NCBI RefSeq assembly: GCF_001625215.2
Contig: NC_030384.2
Coordinates: 26,028,527 to 26,092,526 of the forward strand
DNA: 64,000 nucleotides
Direction: 5' to 3'
From: Daucus carota subsp. sativus
Taxonomy: Eukaryota > Streptophyta > Magnoliopsida > Apiales > Apiaceae
Shown here: piece by piece, positions 10,430 through 21,130 of the stretch
How the letters are laid out: every line of letters begins with the position of its first letter
Numbering within the stretch: the stretch's first letter is position 1
Notes under the pieces: generated by a model
Databases searched by the model: none
The model's input: the letters and a program-made list of their open reading frames with translations, nothing else
What the model was told of the DNA's origin: nothing
Position numbers and translations under genes: made by a program

Positions 10430-12413
10430 GATTCGGCTAAACCAGGGGCTGGTAAGGGACGGAGTGGCACAATCAATGGAGAGGGAGAGCGTGGTGATGG
10501 GCACTCCATCACTAAACGGAGTAAAAGAAAGAATGACAAGGACAGATAAGAAGAAGTTCCACACATGGAAGAAGATTTCAGTGATGGAGAAAGCTTTCTT
10601 GAAGGTTTCGAGGCGGGAGAAACTAGCAACAAAATAAAATTCGAGAGGAAGGCACGGGATACTAACCAAGGTGACTATGCGACTAAACCGGATCCAAATG
10701 CAAAGCAGATCTTACATTTTAATGCCAAAAGAACAGGGTACATTTTACTCATTTTTTTAGTTGTCTTGTTCTACAATTACATTTGCATTTCTGTAGAAGT
10801 GTATAAGTTGTTTTATCCTGTTGTGTTGGTGGGAATTTAATTCTTGTTTTATGCAGCATACTTGATAAGGAGAATAAGAACACTTTGGGCTACATTGCTA
10901 AAGAGCTATGGAATGAGAAAACTGTTTTTGACAAGGGAGCCAAGCGTGAACGTTTTTACAACAATTGCATCAAAATTTTGAAAGTAAGATTTACTTCTAT
11001 TTTTTCAATTTTTTCCATCGATGTAAAACTTTAATATGTCTGTGTGCTAATTATGTGCGAGAAGATACACCTTTGAATTTTATTTTTTATTTTGATATAC
11101 TAAACTATGTCCACGATAATCACTAAATTTAATAGCTATGTAAGTTACATCTGGCCACCATTGCTTTTTGTTGCTTTATGTTAACTTAGACATATTTTAT
11201 GATTTTGCCTACAGACTTATTACACATATCAAGATGGATATACAACCGAGGAGGGGGACAGTATTTGTCGAAAGCATCTACACAGAAATTTCAAGTCGGC
11301 TCTTAATAAAATAAAGACCCGACGTGATACAAAGATGTCCGCTCTTAAGGATGCTGGATACAATAATAATAAAATACCTTGGGACTTGTGCAAGCCTCAT
11401 TATTTCTCTTCTGAGGTATGGCAATCTCTTTTGAAATATTAGAATTTGGCCGACACCAAGAAAAGGTCAAAATATGCAAAGGAAGCACGGAAAAAGCTAC
11501 AATGTCACTCGCGCACAGGGGCAATGTCGTATGATGTGAGACGCGAGGTATACTACTATTTTTCTATTAGTTTCCATGTTCTTTTTATTTGTATCACCTG
11601 TCAAGTAAATTGGTGCACTAATTTTAAATTTTTTTATATTTGCTCGGAAGAAAATTGATAAAGAAAGAGAGGCGAAAGGCTTGCCACCACTAACACATTT
11701 AGAGTTTGTGGATTATGTATATAATCCTAATGAACCAGCGGTGAAAGAACTGAAGGTTTGTTTTACTAGTGTTGTGCAGTGCGCACTTTATATTCTGTAT
11801 CATTTGTAGATGATTGGCAATTATGCAAATGAATCTTACTGTTGAATTCTTGCTTGTTATATTGTAGGAGAAAATGATTGAGGTTGAGTCTTCTATGCCT
11901 CCATTGCCTGAAGATGGTGAAAGAGTTTCTACAGAAATTAAGCAAAAGCGAGATCTGTTGGTGTTGCTAAAGGGTAAACCTCCTAGGAAAGGGAAACTGA
12001 GTCTTTTTCCCGGAGTTATATCGGACTCACTACATCCGGGCAGCTAGGGGATTAATTCCCAAAATTCTCATTGATAATGACAAGGTCATTATAAAGGTAT
12101 GTGCCCCCAGCTTAGCGACAATAAACCTAGCTTTCCATATTTTTGTCTTTCTTTCTGCACTTAGTATTTCTTTTTCAATATGCAAATAATTCTTCATGCT
12201 TGTGCATTGACATTTTTATTAATTAACTGTATCTTTTAATATCCGTACAACATATATCATTTCATCATGTGAACTTGAGTACATTAGTAAATATAATAAA
12301 TATAATATTAAGTTTCTTGCTCTATTGTCCAACTTGTTCACCTACTGTTCGTGCCTCATCTTACATAATAAATATGAGATTAACTACTCTGCTTACGCAT
12401 TGATGGTGTGAAA

Positions 12414-12462
<49 letters not shown>

Positions 12463-13546
12463 TTTGTGAGATGAATCTAGTTTATTGAATTCACATTATG
12501 AAGATAATATGTTTGAATCTGGATTGTTTTGGGTTGTGTGATTAGATGTGGATCATAATTTCATTTTGAAATGTCAATGTTGAAATGCTGGTTTGTTTGT
12601 TTTTCTGTGTCGGTGGATTTAGTTGTTTTGTGTTTTTCGTGATCACGGCATCTCTTGGTCATGTGGCTTTGTTTGGAGTTTCTTTATGTTGCTATGGATC
12701 TGAATCTGTTAAGTTCTACTATTTACTTTTGATCTGATTGTGTTTCCATTGGTTTGATTTGATCGATATTCCAGTTGTAGTATGGGCAACGCTTCTCCTT
12801 TACTAGTTGATTAGTTCAATCTTCTTTTAATGTGCTCTATGATTGCAAGTTATTCCTATGATTTTAGTTCTTGGTTTAGTCAAGTGGCATAGAAGAAGAT
12901 TGATTTTAATGCTTCAGTTCTCATCTTAATTAAGTGGAATAGTACTGGAATCTTAACTCCATCGCTCTCATTGATAATGAGTTGGATCAAAAGTATTAAA
13001 TGGTGATTGGTAACTGCCTGTCTGTAATATCTATGTTTTAATTTGAACATATATCCTACCGGCCTTTTGGTAGCATTGTAAGTTCTCAGTTTTTTGTTTC
13101 AGTTGGCACACTTCTGTATCTGAAGTTTTCATAACGTTTGCTACTTACTAAAAGATCATTTCTTTTCAAGACTCTTGCCAACATAATATCATTATATCAT
13201 AAGATCCAGAAACCTTTAAACATTCACAAATGGTCAACGTTAATGTTAGCCATGAGATTAGTTCAATCTTCTTTTAATGTGCTCCATTTTTTATTTGTCT
13301 ATTTATTTTGTGTTTTAACTACTATTGGCTTATTTTTTTTAACTAATCAGTTTTAACCTGTATCTATGTTTTAACTAATTTATGTTCTTTTAACAGTCTA
13401 GTCAGCTAGAGCCGGCGGGGAAGGAGAAGGAGCCTAGTCAGCTAGAGCCAGTAGCGAAGGGGAAGGAGATTTCAATGGTAGAGGTTACTGGGTTCGAAGA
13501 CGAAGGGGAGTTTGATGTTAATGCTTATTTATACCCTTTATCTTAG
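10430..13546 (+). pseudogene. Second CACTA gene (TNPA-like / plant transposase, En/Spm family), interrupted
   Basis: Multi-exon gene. Exon-like segments are about 10430-10736 (acidic, GEGERGDGHSITKRSKRKN and EEDFSDGESF), 10857-10984 (GYIAKELWNEKTVFDKG), 11217-11547, 11649-11756, 11868-12047 and 13397-13546, ending DVNAYLYPLS and a stop at 13544. The segment 11217-11547 reads HLHRNFKSALNKIKTRRD, then WDLCKPHYFSSEVWQSLLKY, then TAG (11440-11442), then NLADTKKRSKYAKEARKK. Family members have Trp at that position, so TGG became TAG. TAA at 10547-10549 also interrupts the first segment, although translation could start at ATG 10565. The pattern (SE.W..L..YW then KKRSKYAKEARKKL and TGAMSYDVRRE) is that of plant transposase_24-type proteins. 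Exon borders are approximate. Confidence 0.7.
12415..12460. repeat. (TG)n microsatellite in a CACTA intron
   Basis: An uninterrupted run of about 20 TG units ends in TTTGTTTGTG. It lies in the long last intron of the second CACTA gene. Confidence 0.9.
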
Positions 13547-13849
13547 TATAGGCAGCTGTGAATGAGGTAGTTTCCTGGAATTTGACAAATATTTAACTTA
13601 TGTTTTGGTTGATGCCAGTGATGGAAATATCACTTATATATATTTTGTCGATAACAAGTAACATATAACTTGTATTTTGGATTATGGATTGCAATGGCAG
13701 TGTGCCTCTTAAGCCTTTATTTTATGTCAGGGGGGTTTGGATGTAGAATTTGTTTTAAAATTATTGTTTGTTGGATATTTCAATTCTTGGATTTGTACAG
13801 GTAGGAAGAGGTATGCACAAACTGAATTATTTTTATAATTGCATAATAA

Positions 13850-14220
13850 ATTCGACCGGAAAAAATGAAGTTTGGAAATAATTTTCAGCAAATTGCATAA
13901 TAAATACGACTGGAAAAATTAAATGGTCAAATAATTTCGACCACAAAATTGCGGCAAGAAATTGGCGGGAGTTTTAAAAAGCGGTCGAAATTATTAATTC
14001 GACCGCAATTTCAAATTTTGAGCGGCATTCCAAATTTTCAAAATTTTCAAAGTCAAATTGTCGTGGGGAATTGTTCGACCGTATTTGGTCGAAATTAGCC
14101 GGTCGAAATCCGAATTTCGACTACGTTATCTTTGACCGGTTTTTTCGGTCGAAAATAGTTATTTTAGACTGTTTATGGTCGAAAATAACTATTTTCGACC
14201 GTATTCTGGCGGTCGAAATA
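13850..14220. repeat. Right subterminal TTCGACC repeat array
   Basis: Mirror counterpart of the left array, with repeated TTCGACC, TTCGACCG and GGTCGAAA units, the densest at 13985-14215, just inside the right CACTA terminus. Confidence 0.75.
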
Positions 14221-14242
14221 AGCCGCTTTTCTTGTAGTGATT

Positions 14243-14511
14243 ATGTCGAAAAATTAGATGGTGACCTAATAGCTGAATTTGTACTCTAATGCAATTTACT
14301 GTTATATCTATGTAAAGAAAATTTTTATAAATCAAAGTGGAGTATAATTCTACATGTTATTACATCAACCAATAATAATTAAATAATTATAGTACAACTT
14401 TATTAACAATCATACTACAACGCAAGTAAAATGAATGCTTTTGAATAGAAAAAGCAACTTATAAGCTCTGGGGCTGATTCTCCATACTGGGGAGAGGCCA
14501 ACTCTCGCAAC
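14243..14511. other. 3' flank of desaturase copy 2
   Basis: Probably the 3' untranslated region of the minus-strand desaturase; it is partly similar to 3850-3999. No other feature seen. Confidence 0.5.
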
Positions 14512-15645
14512 TCAGAACTTGTTGTTATACCAATAAACCCCTTTGTTTTGCTCATCTTCCTCGACGTAGACACAATCTTTTAGAGTACTCCACAGTGATT
14601 TATAGAATGGGGTGTAATCATACTGATAGTACTCCCCCAATATAGGCTTAAATGCTTTGGTGGCTTCCACTGCATGGTAATGTGGCATTTTCGGAAAGAG
14701 ATGATGTGCTACATGTGTATTCGGCTGCTGATGAAACACCGTGTTGAGAAATCCAAAATCACGATCAATTGTTGCCATGGATCCCTTTAACCACTCCCAC
14801 TCTGTGGAATTGTAGTAAGGCACAAGAGGGTTTGTGTGTTGAAGTACAGCCACTATGATCAGCATTGCATTTTGGAATAGGTAGGGTCCTACGTAAATAA
14901 AACCAATCCAAGCGAAGCCTTTCAACAGAGCAAGTTTGTATACTACATATATCACGGCCAAGCATCCAGCATCCGAAAGCAAGACTTGAGCACGTTGCTT
15001 TCGTGAGAACATTGGACTATACGGATCAAAATGAGAGGCGAATCGGTCATAGGTACGGCCACGGAAGTTGACAAGCAAGTACAGAGGCACCGCAACAATT
15101 AGAACCAGGATAATAACAAAAAATCTTGCGACAGGATTGTTGAGGTATTTAAAAATAAACGAGACTTGATTCTTGAGCAGAGGGACGTCGAATTCTTCCT
15201 CTTCGAGGGATCCGGTTCTCAAGTGGTGACGATGGTGACTAAACTTGAATGAAAAATAAGGAAACAGGACGAGCGAGTGTGTGAGGAATCCGACTGTGTC
15301 GTCGAGCCATTTGTAGTCACTGAAAGCCCCGTGCCCACATTCGTGACCTATGACCCAAAATCGAGCAAGTATGCATCCTTGAAGCAATGAATATATAATC
15401 CAACAAGTAAGAAAATATAATTTGGATGACATGACTACTTCGGAGGTTAAGATATAGGTTGCGGAAATGTAGTAAAGAGAGAAAGAAATGAAGACATCCA
15501 AGGCAAGGTATGACAAAGAGCGAATAGCGGAACGCTGAAAACAATGTGGTGGAACTGCTTTCTTGACATCGCTTAGAGTGAATGGAGGTTTTGTGTGGGG
15601 AGATCTTGAGCTTCTTTTCACGCTGGAATCCGATTTTCGGTCCAT
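14512..15645 (-). CDS. Divergent FAD2-type membrane fatty-acid desaturase (possible acetylenase)
   Basis: Intact single-exon gene of 377 aa. The ATG at 15645 (MDRKSDSSVK) is chosen because it matches the usual FAD2 N-terminal length; the frame is open further upstream but crosses the TATA box. The three iron-binding histidine boxes are HECGH (101-105), HHRHH (137-141) and HVAHH (311-315). Four or more hydrophobic segments lie at about 43-66, 75-98, 172-192 and 223-270. The end, YWYNNKF, matches the aromatic ER-retrieval signal of plant FAD2. FAD2 enzymes act in the ER on acyl chains of phosphatidylcholine. The residues around box 1 read GHECGHG. Ordinary oleate desaturases normally have AHECGHH, and Gly before the box is common in diverged members (acetylenases, conjugases, hydroxylases, epoxygenases). 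Product specificity cannot be read from sequence alone. A broken twin lies 10.5 kb away. Confidence 0.92.
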   Translation of the reverse strand: MDRKSDSSVKRSSRSPHTKPPFTLSDVKKAVPPHCFQRSAIRSLSYLALDVFISFSLYYISATYILTSEVVMSSKLYFLTCWIIYSLLQGCILARFWVIGHECGHGAFSDYKWLDDTVGFLTHSLVLFPYFSFKFSHHRHHLRTGSLEEEEFDVPLLKNQVSFIFKYLNNPVARFFVIILVLIVAVPLYLLVNFRGRTYDRFASHFDPYSPMFSRKQRAQVLLSDAGCLAVIYVVYKLALLKGFAWIGFIYVGPYLFQNAMLIIVAVLQHTNPLVPYYNSTEWEWLKGSMATIDRDFGFLNTVFHQQPNTHVAHHLFPKMPHYHAVEATKAFKPILGEYYQYDYTPFYKSLWSTLKDCVYVEEDEQNKGVYWYNNKF

Positions 15646-15746
15646 GTCTCGTAACAAATGATAGAAAGAGCCGAATAGTAGGTTCTTGAGTAGAAAGAAT
15701 TGTGAGAGAATATGATGAAGTTGCAAATGCATAGGAAAGCGGAATG

Positions 15747-15754
15747 TATATATA
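15747..15754 (-). promoter_or_regulatory. TATA box of desaturase copy 2
   Basis: Minus-strand TATATATA lies about 100 bp upstream of the ATG, in the context GTGCCTATATATAC. Its closeness to the start suggests a short leader without the long 5' UTR intron usual for housekeeping FAD2 genes; that inference would be tested by cDNA. Confidence 0.6.
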
Positions 15755-16029
15755 GGCACTGGATGGTCACCAACTCCATGAATCAAGTAGCAGGAATGTA
15801 AAGAAGCAAGTACGTAAAAACATAGTGTTGTTTTCTTAAAACATGACTTCTCATGTTTTAGTACCTGCTTGGGTTGCTGAGTATCATTATCTTAATCATT
15901 TGTATAAAATGGACCCAAATTATGTAAGACCTTCTAGTTTCTTACAGCCAAACGGTATGTTTAAAGTTTACGTAAACATTAAAATAATTATTGACGTATA
16001 ATTTATTTTTCCCACACACAATTTATGTG

Positions 16030-16119
16030 CTTATCACATGTATATTTGCTGAAAGTCCATATGTATAACTGAACCAGGGTTTAACATATGTCACATTTTA
16101 ATAATATACATGTGATAAG
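16030..16119. repeat. Short MITE-like inverted repeat
   Basis: CTTATCACATGTATAT at 16030-16045 and its exact reverse complement at 16104-16119 form a 16-bp perfect inverted repeat around a 58-bp spacer. It lies in the upstream region of desaturase copy 2 and has no counterpart found upstream of copy 1. Confidence 0.55.
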
Positions 16120-16194
16120 TTGGAAAAACTATCATAAGTTGTCACCAGTGTAAAATTTTGTTCATACTTTTTTTAGTTTTGACTATTGATTGAC

Positions 16195-16790
16195 GTTAGG
16201 GATGGACATTCATCCCGCCCTGCTCGACCCCGACCCGTTCCTCGATCCGAACGGATCGAGGATTCGGGGAATTTTTCAGAGACGGGGCGGCGATCGGGAA
16301 AGTTTTATAAAAAATTCGGGGTTCGGGTCGGGGTCAGGGATTCTTGTCTCCCCGACCCCGACTGTATATATATATAAATAATAATATGTTTATATATATT
16401 ATACTAAATAAATTATTTTAAATATATTCCTTTTATACTATTATTACAATTAAAAAATATTCTTTATTTCTGTTGGTCGATTATAATTATATTGTAATAT
16501 AATATATTTTAAAATTATCTTTAATTTATATTATAAATCAATTTCAATATAATTTGATGTTGAAAATATGAGATAATATCATTTTATTAGTATATTATGA
16601 GTTAGTATTTTCATTTTTTATTAAAAAGTATATTTTATATATATTATAAAATCATTATCTTTTTATTAAAAAATGGAATTCCCCGATCCCGGGGATCCCC
16701 GTTCGGGGCGGGGATCGGGGAGGAAAAGTATCCCGTTCAGAGTTCGGAGATGGGTTTTGAATTCAGGGATCGGGGCGGGGATGACACAAT
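16195..16790. repeat. GC-rich/AT-rich composite repeat, probable non-autonomous DNA element
   Basis: Two GC islands (16200-16370 and 16675-16785), built from CCCCGA/TCGGGG motifs such as GATCGGGG and GGGGCGGGGAT, flank a very AT-rich core of about 300 bp. The ends carry loosely inverted TCATCCCGCCC / GGGCGGGGATGA. This architecture of short GC-rich ends around an AT core recalls hAT-type MITEs starting TAGGGATGG, but I could not define a target duplication. It is absent from the other desaturase flank. Frames at 16186-16381 are compositional. Confidence 0.45.
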
Positions 16791-16799
16791 TAAACACCA

Positions 16800-17449
16800 A
16801 AAAAATATTCAGAAAATGCCTTACTTGATTATTTAGAAAGATGTATGTATAATTACTTCAATGTCATTGGTTTTTGTGCATGAACGTAAATTAACTAAAC
16901 GTGTACTAATCAATCTTACACTGAACATGCTATAATATTGTCATTATCGACGGCAAACTGAGCTGTGGACTAACAGACAAGTAGATATTCGTCAAGAATA
17001 AAGAATAAAAATATTCAGGAGCCGCCATGATTTAAGAACTTGCGCGGACAGCTTTTTGGGTTTATAGGTGAACAAATATTATTTACAGGATTAAATATGT
17101 GTAATGACCACAGATCTCCCAACGACATTTAACAAATTCATGTAAGAATGAAGATTCTCAAAATAAATGATGATAGTGAATTACCAGTTATTTCTGTCCT
17201 ATTCTATTTATTGTATTTTTCACTTAATATGTTAAATAAATAAAAGACAGATGAATATATTTTGTGGGATTATAAAATATATAAATTAATAGTGATATTC
17301 TCTTTGTAATCAAATTTATGATCTTGAAAATGATATTGATTATTATCAGGCGGGCTCTTACAATTTTGTAATGAAGATGGTGGAAGAAAAAAAATCTGCA
17401 TATCATATCCTAGAGAAAAAGCAATGACCACGGTTTTTTATCCTCCAAG
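16800..17449. other. Distal upstream flank of desaturase copy 2
   Basis: From about 16920 to 17175 this resembles 5430-5935 upstream of copy 1, for example in ATTAAATATGTGT and the CGACATTTAACAAAT/GACGTTTTATTTAACAAAT region. This marks the outer edge of the duplicated unit. The rest is AT-rich spacer. Confidence 0.5.
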
Positions 17450-18930
17450 AACCCTTTCATCCACAGTTCTATACTTATGATATTTCATATGCTCAGCAGT
17501 GCGGGTAGAATGTGCAAACGCTGCAATCAAAGAGTGATTTTAAAATATCTTAATACCTTCCTCGGAATGATATTGTTCCCGGCATGTGTTGCAGCTTTGT
17601 ATCGACTAAAGTTACAATACATATAATTTTCCAAATCTTTATCATCATCATAAAACTACATACAATCATTCTCACATGCATGTATTTTTTCATATCCCAA
17701 ACTCAGCTTATTAATTGTCTTCTTGACAGCATATAATAATTAGAAGGGAGTTTATGTCCCACCGGAAACACGTCCCCAAGTTAAAGGAGCAACTCATCAA
17801 AGGCTTTATCACTACATTGGTTAAGACTCTTCTAATGCAGTAATCTTGAAATAAACTTCAATTGTGTGTACTTTATATTGCCCGGATACATTGGCTCCCC
17901 AACATTGTTTACATTGTCTATAAATTTAGTTGCTTGCTCGTTCGGGTCCTCAAAAATGTCATTCTCTACTTCCAAAGCTTTCGGCCCAAAAACATCCCTC
18001 AACATCTCATATTCATCATACACATTTTCGTGATCATTCATTTGTTCATTTCTCGACCCGCTAGATTCGTAATGAAAGTGACATATGGTATAACTCTCGA
18101 GAAAATGGGTTGCAAATAAGTGGAACTCGGCATCGGAAATTAGTTGATGTAATTAATATCTACATGTATCGCAAGGACATCTAATAAGAAGATTTGGATT
18201 ATGCGGTTCTTTAGAATTGCTCTCGCAAATGCCAAAAAATATTTAACCCTCTCATTATATTCATCCGTAAATCCATAATCAGCGGGAATTATTCGTCGAG
18301 TGATCCAACTTCGATCATAAGATATCATATATTCATGAATAATATCTGTATCGATTTCAATATGCATATAAACAAAAATACATACTAACACAAATAAATA
18401 TTAAAGAATAAGTAGTAACTAGGAAAAGAAAATATTAAAGAATAAGTAAAGATTTATCATATACTTACATTGATGGGAGTGGTGATCGTTGTTGTTATAT
18501 CATATTTTTGGTGAAATCGCAGAGAAAATTATCTTGCATTGGTATAGAATAGTGAAGTTTAGAAAGAGGAATAGGAGTGCTGCTGGTTGATTATTCAGAC
18601 TAACTTATTACGACGGACAGCAAATAGTCCGTTGTAAGTTCATTTAAATATATTATTCCGCAACGGTTGACTTAATGTGTATCCTAACATTAATTACGGT
18701 TGGTCAATTAATAAATTTAAATTCATTGAAATTACGACGGACTATGTTCTCTCCGTCGTAAACTTCAGTAAAAACGACGTCGGTGTAAGAGTTGGTACTT
18801 TTTGATTTTTTTTTAATTAAGTGAAAATATTTAAATAAACTACTTTATGACGGATCTGTTATCCGTCGTAACAACTCACGACGCACACTTGATCTACGTC
18901 GTAAGTTCGAGCGTCCGCGGATCCATTTAC
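17450..18930 (-). mobile_element. Decayed CACTA element fragment (second family)
   Basis: On the minus strand, 18391-18140 encodes YDRSWITRRIIPADYGF and following residues, the start of a CACTA transposase-associated domain. 18041-17832 continues with an acidic linker (MLRDVFGPKALEVENDIFED) and EPMYPGNIKYTQLKFISRLLH. Further fragments down to about 17500 resemble the next transposase block, with stops and frameshifts. Beyond the N-terminus, 18600-18910 carries repeated TTACGACGGA / TCCGTCGTAA motifs in both orientations, consistent with a subterminal array unlike the TTCGACC family of the complete element. No CACTA terminus was found at either side, so it is truncated. Confidence 0.65.
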
Positions 18931-19859
18931 TCGTAAATGGCTCAGTTTACGTATATCTTGTATTTTATATTTATTATTTAGTTGTATATTTTGTACAGGA
19001 GCCATTTCACACTATTGCATCGGCAAGGTAAGAAGGCCAAAGCTCGATCAATAAAATTAAAATTGCAAGCAGGTTACAAGTAGGTTGGAGATGTTATAAT
19101 AAGAAAGAGCAATGAAAACAATATTGATCAAATTATTATTATAATAAAAAAAATGGATATAGTAATTATTCAAAATCTATTAAGTAAAATTTATAATTTA
19201 CTTAAATAAAATGATGGATATAAGGAAGAATAAAATTCACTTTTGTCAAATCAAACAAGTTTATTAGACTTTTTACAAGTAATTTTTACGAAAAGAAAGT
19301 AAAACTTTTTTTATTAAATTACATCCTACATTCAACCAAATAACCACTTAAATTTTTAAGGGATCACTTATGAAAATATGAAGAATGAACTTTGATTTCA
19401 CCTCCGGTCGGCATGTTGTTCGAGTTGACCCAAAAACCTTGACCTAAAACTTGAAATTATATTATATTTCATCTCAATATCTTGACATTTTGCTCAATCT
19501 TGAAAAGAAAACTTAATTAAATTCATTTGAAATTCTTCATGTGATTTAAAATTGATTAATCATTATTAGTCAAGAACCTTTAAATCATTTCTTTATTAGA
19601 GTTGTCTTTCTTCATAATAGCTAATCAGACTTTTTCTACATCTTTTATAAACTTAAAGTTATAAGTTTGTTGGAATATGTTGTAATGACTTAAAAATCAA
19701 TGACCACAGGCGGAATTTTGTCGTCCACAAATAATTTTGTCCGATTTCTTTAATAATCGCCTATTTTATCACTTACAATCAAATTGGGGCGTTTTGATGC
19801 GATCTATCGTCTAAAAGGTCGCATATACCCTGTTTTGAACACTAGGAACAGTAGATTGA
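18931..19859. other. AT-rich spacer without recognisable gene
   Basis: Long A/T runs and frequent stops in all frames. Nothing identified. Confidence 0.5.
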
Positions 19860-21130
19860 AGAATTTCTTTTGTCATAAAAAAAACACTTTCATTAATCAA
19901 AACAAGATAAAGTCAAGAAAAAAATCCCCAACTGTCAATACAACATGTTGGAAAACAAATAATTAACAAAAATAATTAGCTAATTTATTTCTTAATCGTT
20001 TAACACATAAAATTCAAAAAATCTTAAACTAAAAATGAGATCAAAGATATTTCAAGCGATCCAAATTGCACCAATATCCAAAAAGCAGCAACATCACAAT
20101 TGATCTTATCTATAAAAGCCTTAGACATGTGTTCATAAATTCTAATCGCATAAACTGATATTGCAGGAGCAGCATCCTAGTTATCTACATGCCGGCTACC
20201 AGCGATAGACATACCGTAAGTGTAAACACCCAACGATGTGAAAGTTGAGCTTTTACCATAGTCAATTAGTCATCATTGGCTCTCAGGCTTTCCGGATCTC
20301 AAAAACATCAATAAAATTATTTTCAACACATTTAACATCAAATAAATCCAAACATAACTAAACCAAAACATAACAAAATACTATAAAAGTAGGGGTGATA
20401 AAAAAAAGCCCAAACCGCATAAACCGTCCGCACCATACCAAATCGCACCACAAAACACGTTTTTTAATTTTCATGGTGCAGTTGCGGTTTGAATTTTTCA
20501 CAAACTGCGCAGTGCAGTTCAGGTTGCGGTTTGACATGTTACTAGTACAGTTTAAACCGCACCGCACCATAATATTATAATATTTAAATATATTAGTGAT
20601 TGTCAAATAAAATTATATTATATACATATATATTATTTATAATTATGTTATATATATATTTGTTAAATCTCTGCAAATTATAGTTAATTAGTATTATTTT
20701 ATCAATCTCGCAATACTATTATACCAAATTTGTATGAAATGATTATATTATTATAATATGTCTCCTAGTACTCATATCTATTATCATATTTACACTTTGT
20801 TTGCACTATTTTAGTTGTTGTAGCTCTGAAATGATAAATATCATATAAATTCATTACAAGAAAATGTTTTAATCATCATATATTTAAAATTTGTTTCTTA
20901 CTTCAACTAAAAATATCTATTCTTAAGTATACACCGTACAAACCGCACCGCACCACAACCACAACATATTTTTGTGGTGCGGTTTGCGATTTTTATGCTA
21001 GCGTGGTGCGGTCGTAATTTTGAGTTTTCAACCAAACTGTACAGGCGGTTTGGTTTTCGATTTAGTTTAGAAAAAACTGTCCGGCGATCACCCCTATTAA
21101 AAGAGAGACAAAACAAACACACTCTGAAAA
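19860..21130 (-). mobile_element. Retroposon-like repeat, copy 1, split by an hAT insertion
   Basis: Segment 19860-20389 plus 21097-21130 is a diverged copy of 23011-24360. Shared blocks include AAGCGATCCAAATTGCACCAA, AATCGCATAAACTGA and ATAACTAAACCAAAACATAACAAAA (differing slightly). Read on the minus strand, the repeat ends with TTAATGAAA and an A-rich tail, as expected of a 5'-truncated LINE 3' end or other retroposon. The hAT element at 20390-21096 interrupts this copy only. No coding sequence is assigned. Confidence 0.55.
20390..21096. mobile_element. Non-autonomous hAT-like element
   Basis: A 707-bp element with 10-bp perfect terminal inverted repeats TAGGGGTGAT (20390-20399) and ATCACCCCTA (21087-21096). 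Flanks TATAAAAG and ATTAAAAG are an imperfect 8-bp target duplication (6 of 8). The sister copy (24315-24340) lacks it and runs CTCTAAAATGAGAGAC, an empty site. Both subterminal zones are rich in CGGTTT/AAACCGCACC motifs around an AT-rich core. There is no transposase, so it depends on another element. Confidence 0.75.

Larger units (their letters stand above)
7403..14239 (+). mobile_element. CACTA (En/Spm) DNA transposon, full length, defective
   Basis: A 6,837-bp element. The left end reads CACTACAAGGAAAAAGGG at 7403 and the right end is the inverted counterpart, ending CTTTTCTTGTAGTG at 14239. It is flanked by a perfect 3-bp target duplication ATT (7400-7402 and 14240-14242). Subterminal regions (about 7425-7930 and 13850-14220) carry many copies of TTCGACC/GGTCGAA in both orientations, the typical binding-site arrays of this superfamily. 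Inside are two genes in the same direction: a TNP2/TNPD-type transposase (8262-10214) and a second gene (about 10430-13546). Both contain in-frame stop codons, so the element should not move by itself, though its ends look usable in trans. It separates the two desaturase copies. Confidence 0.93.

Noticed and set aside
16186-16381. Overlapping frames in a GC-rich stretch
   Set aside because: They arise from repeated CCCCGA motifs of the composite repeat and encode low-complexity Arg/Gly/Pro peptides.
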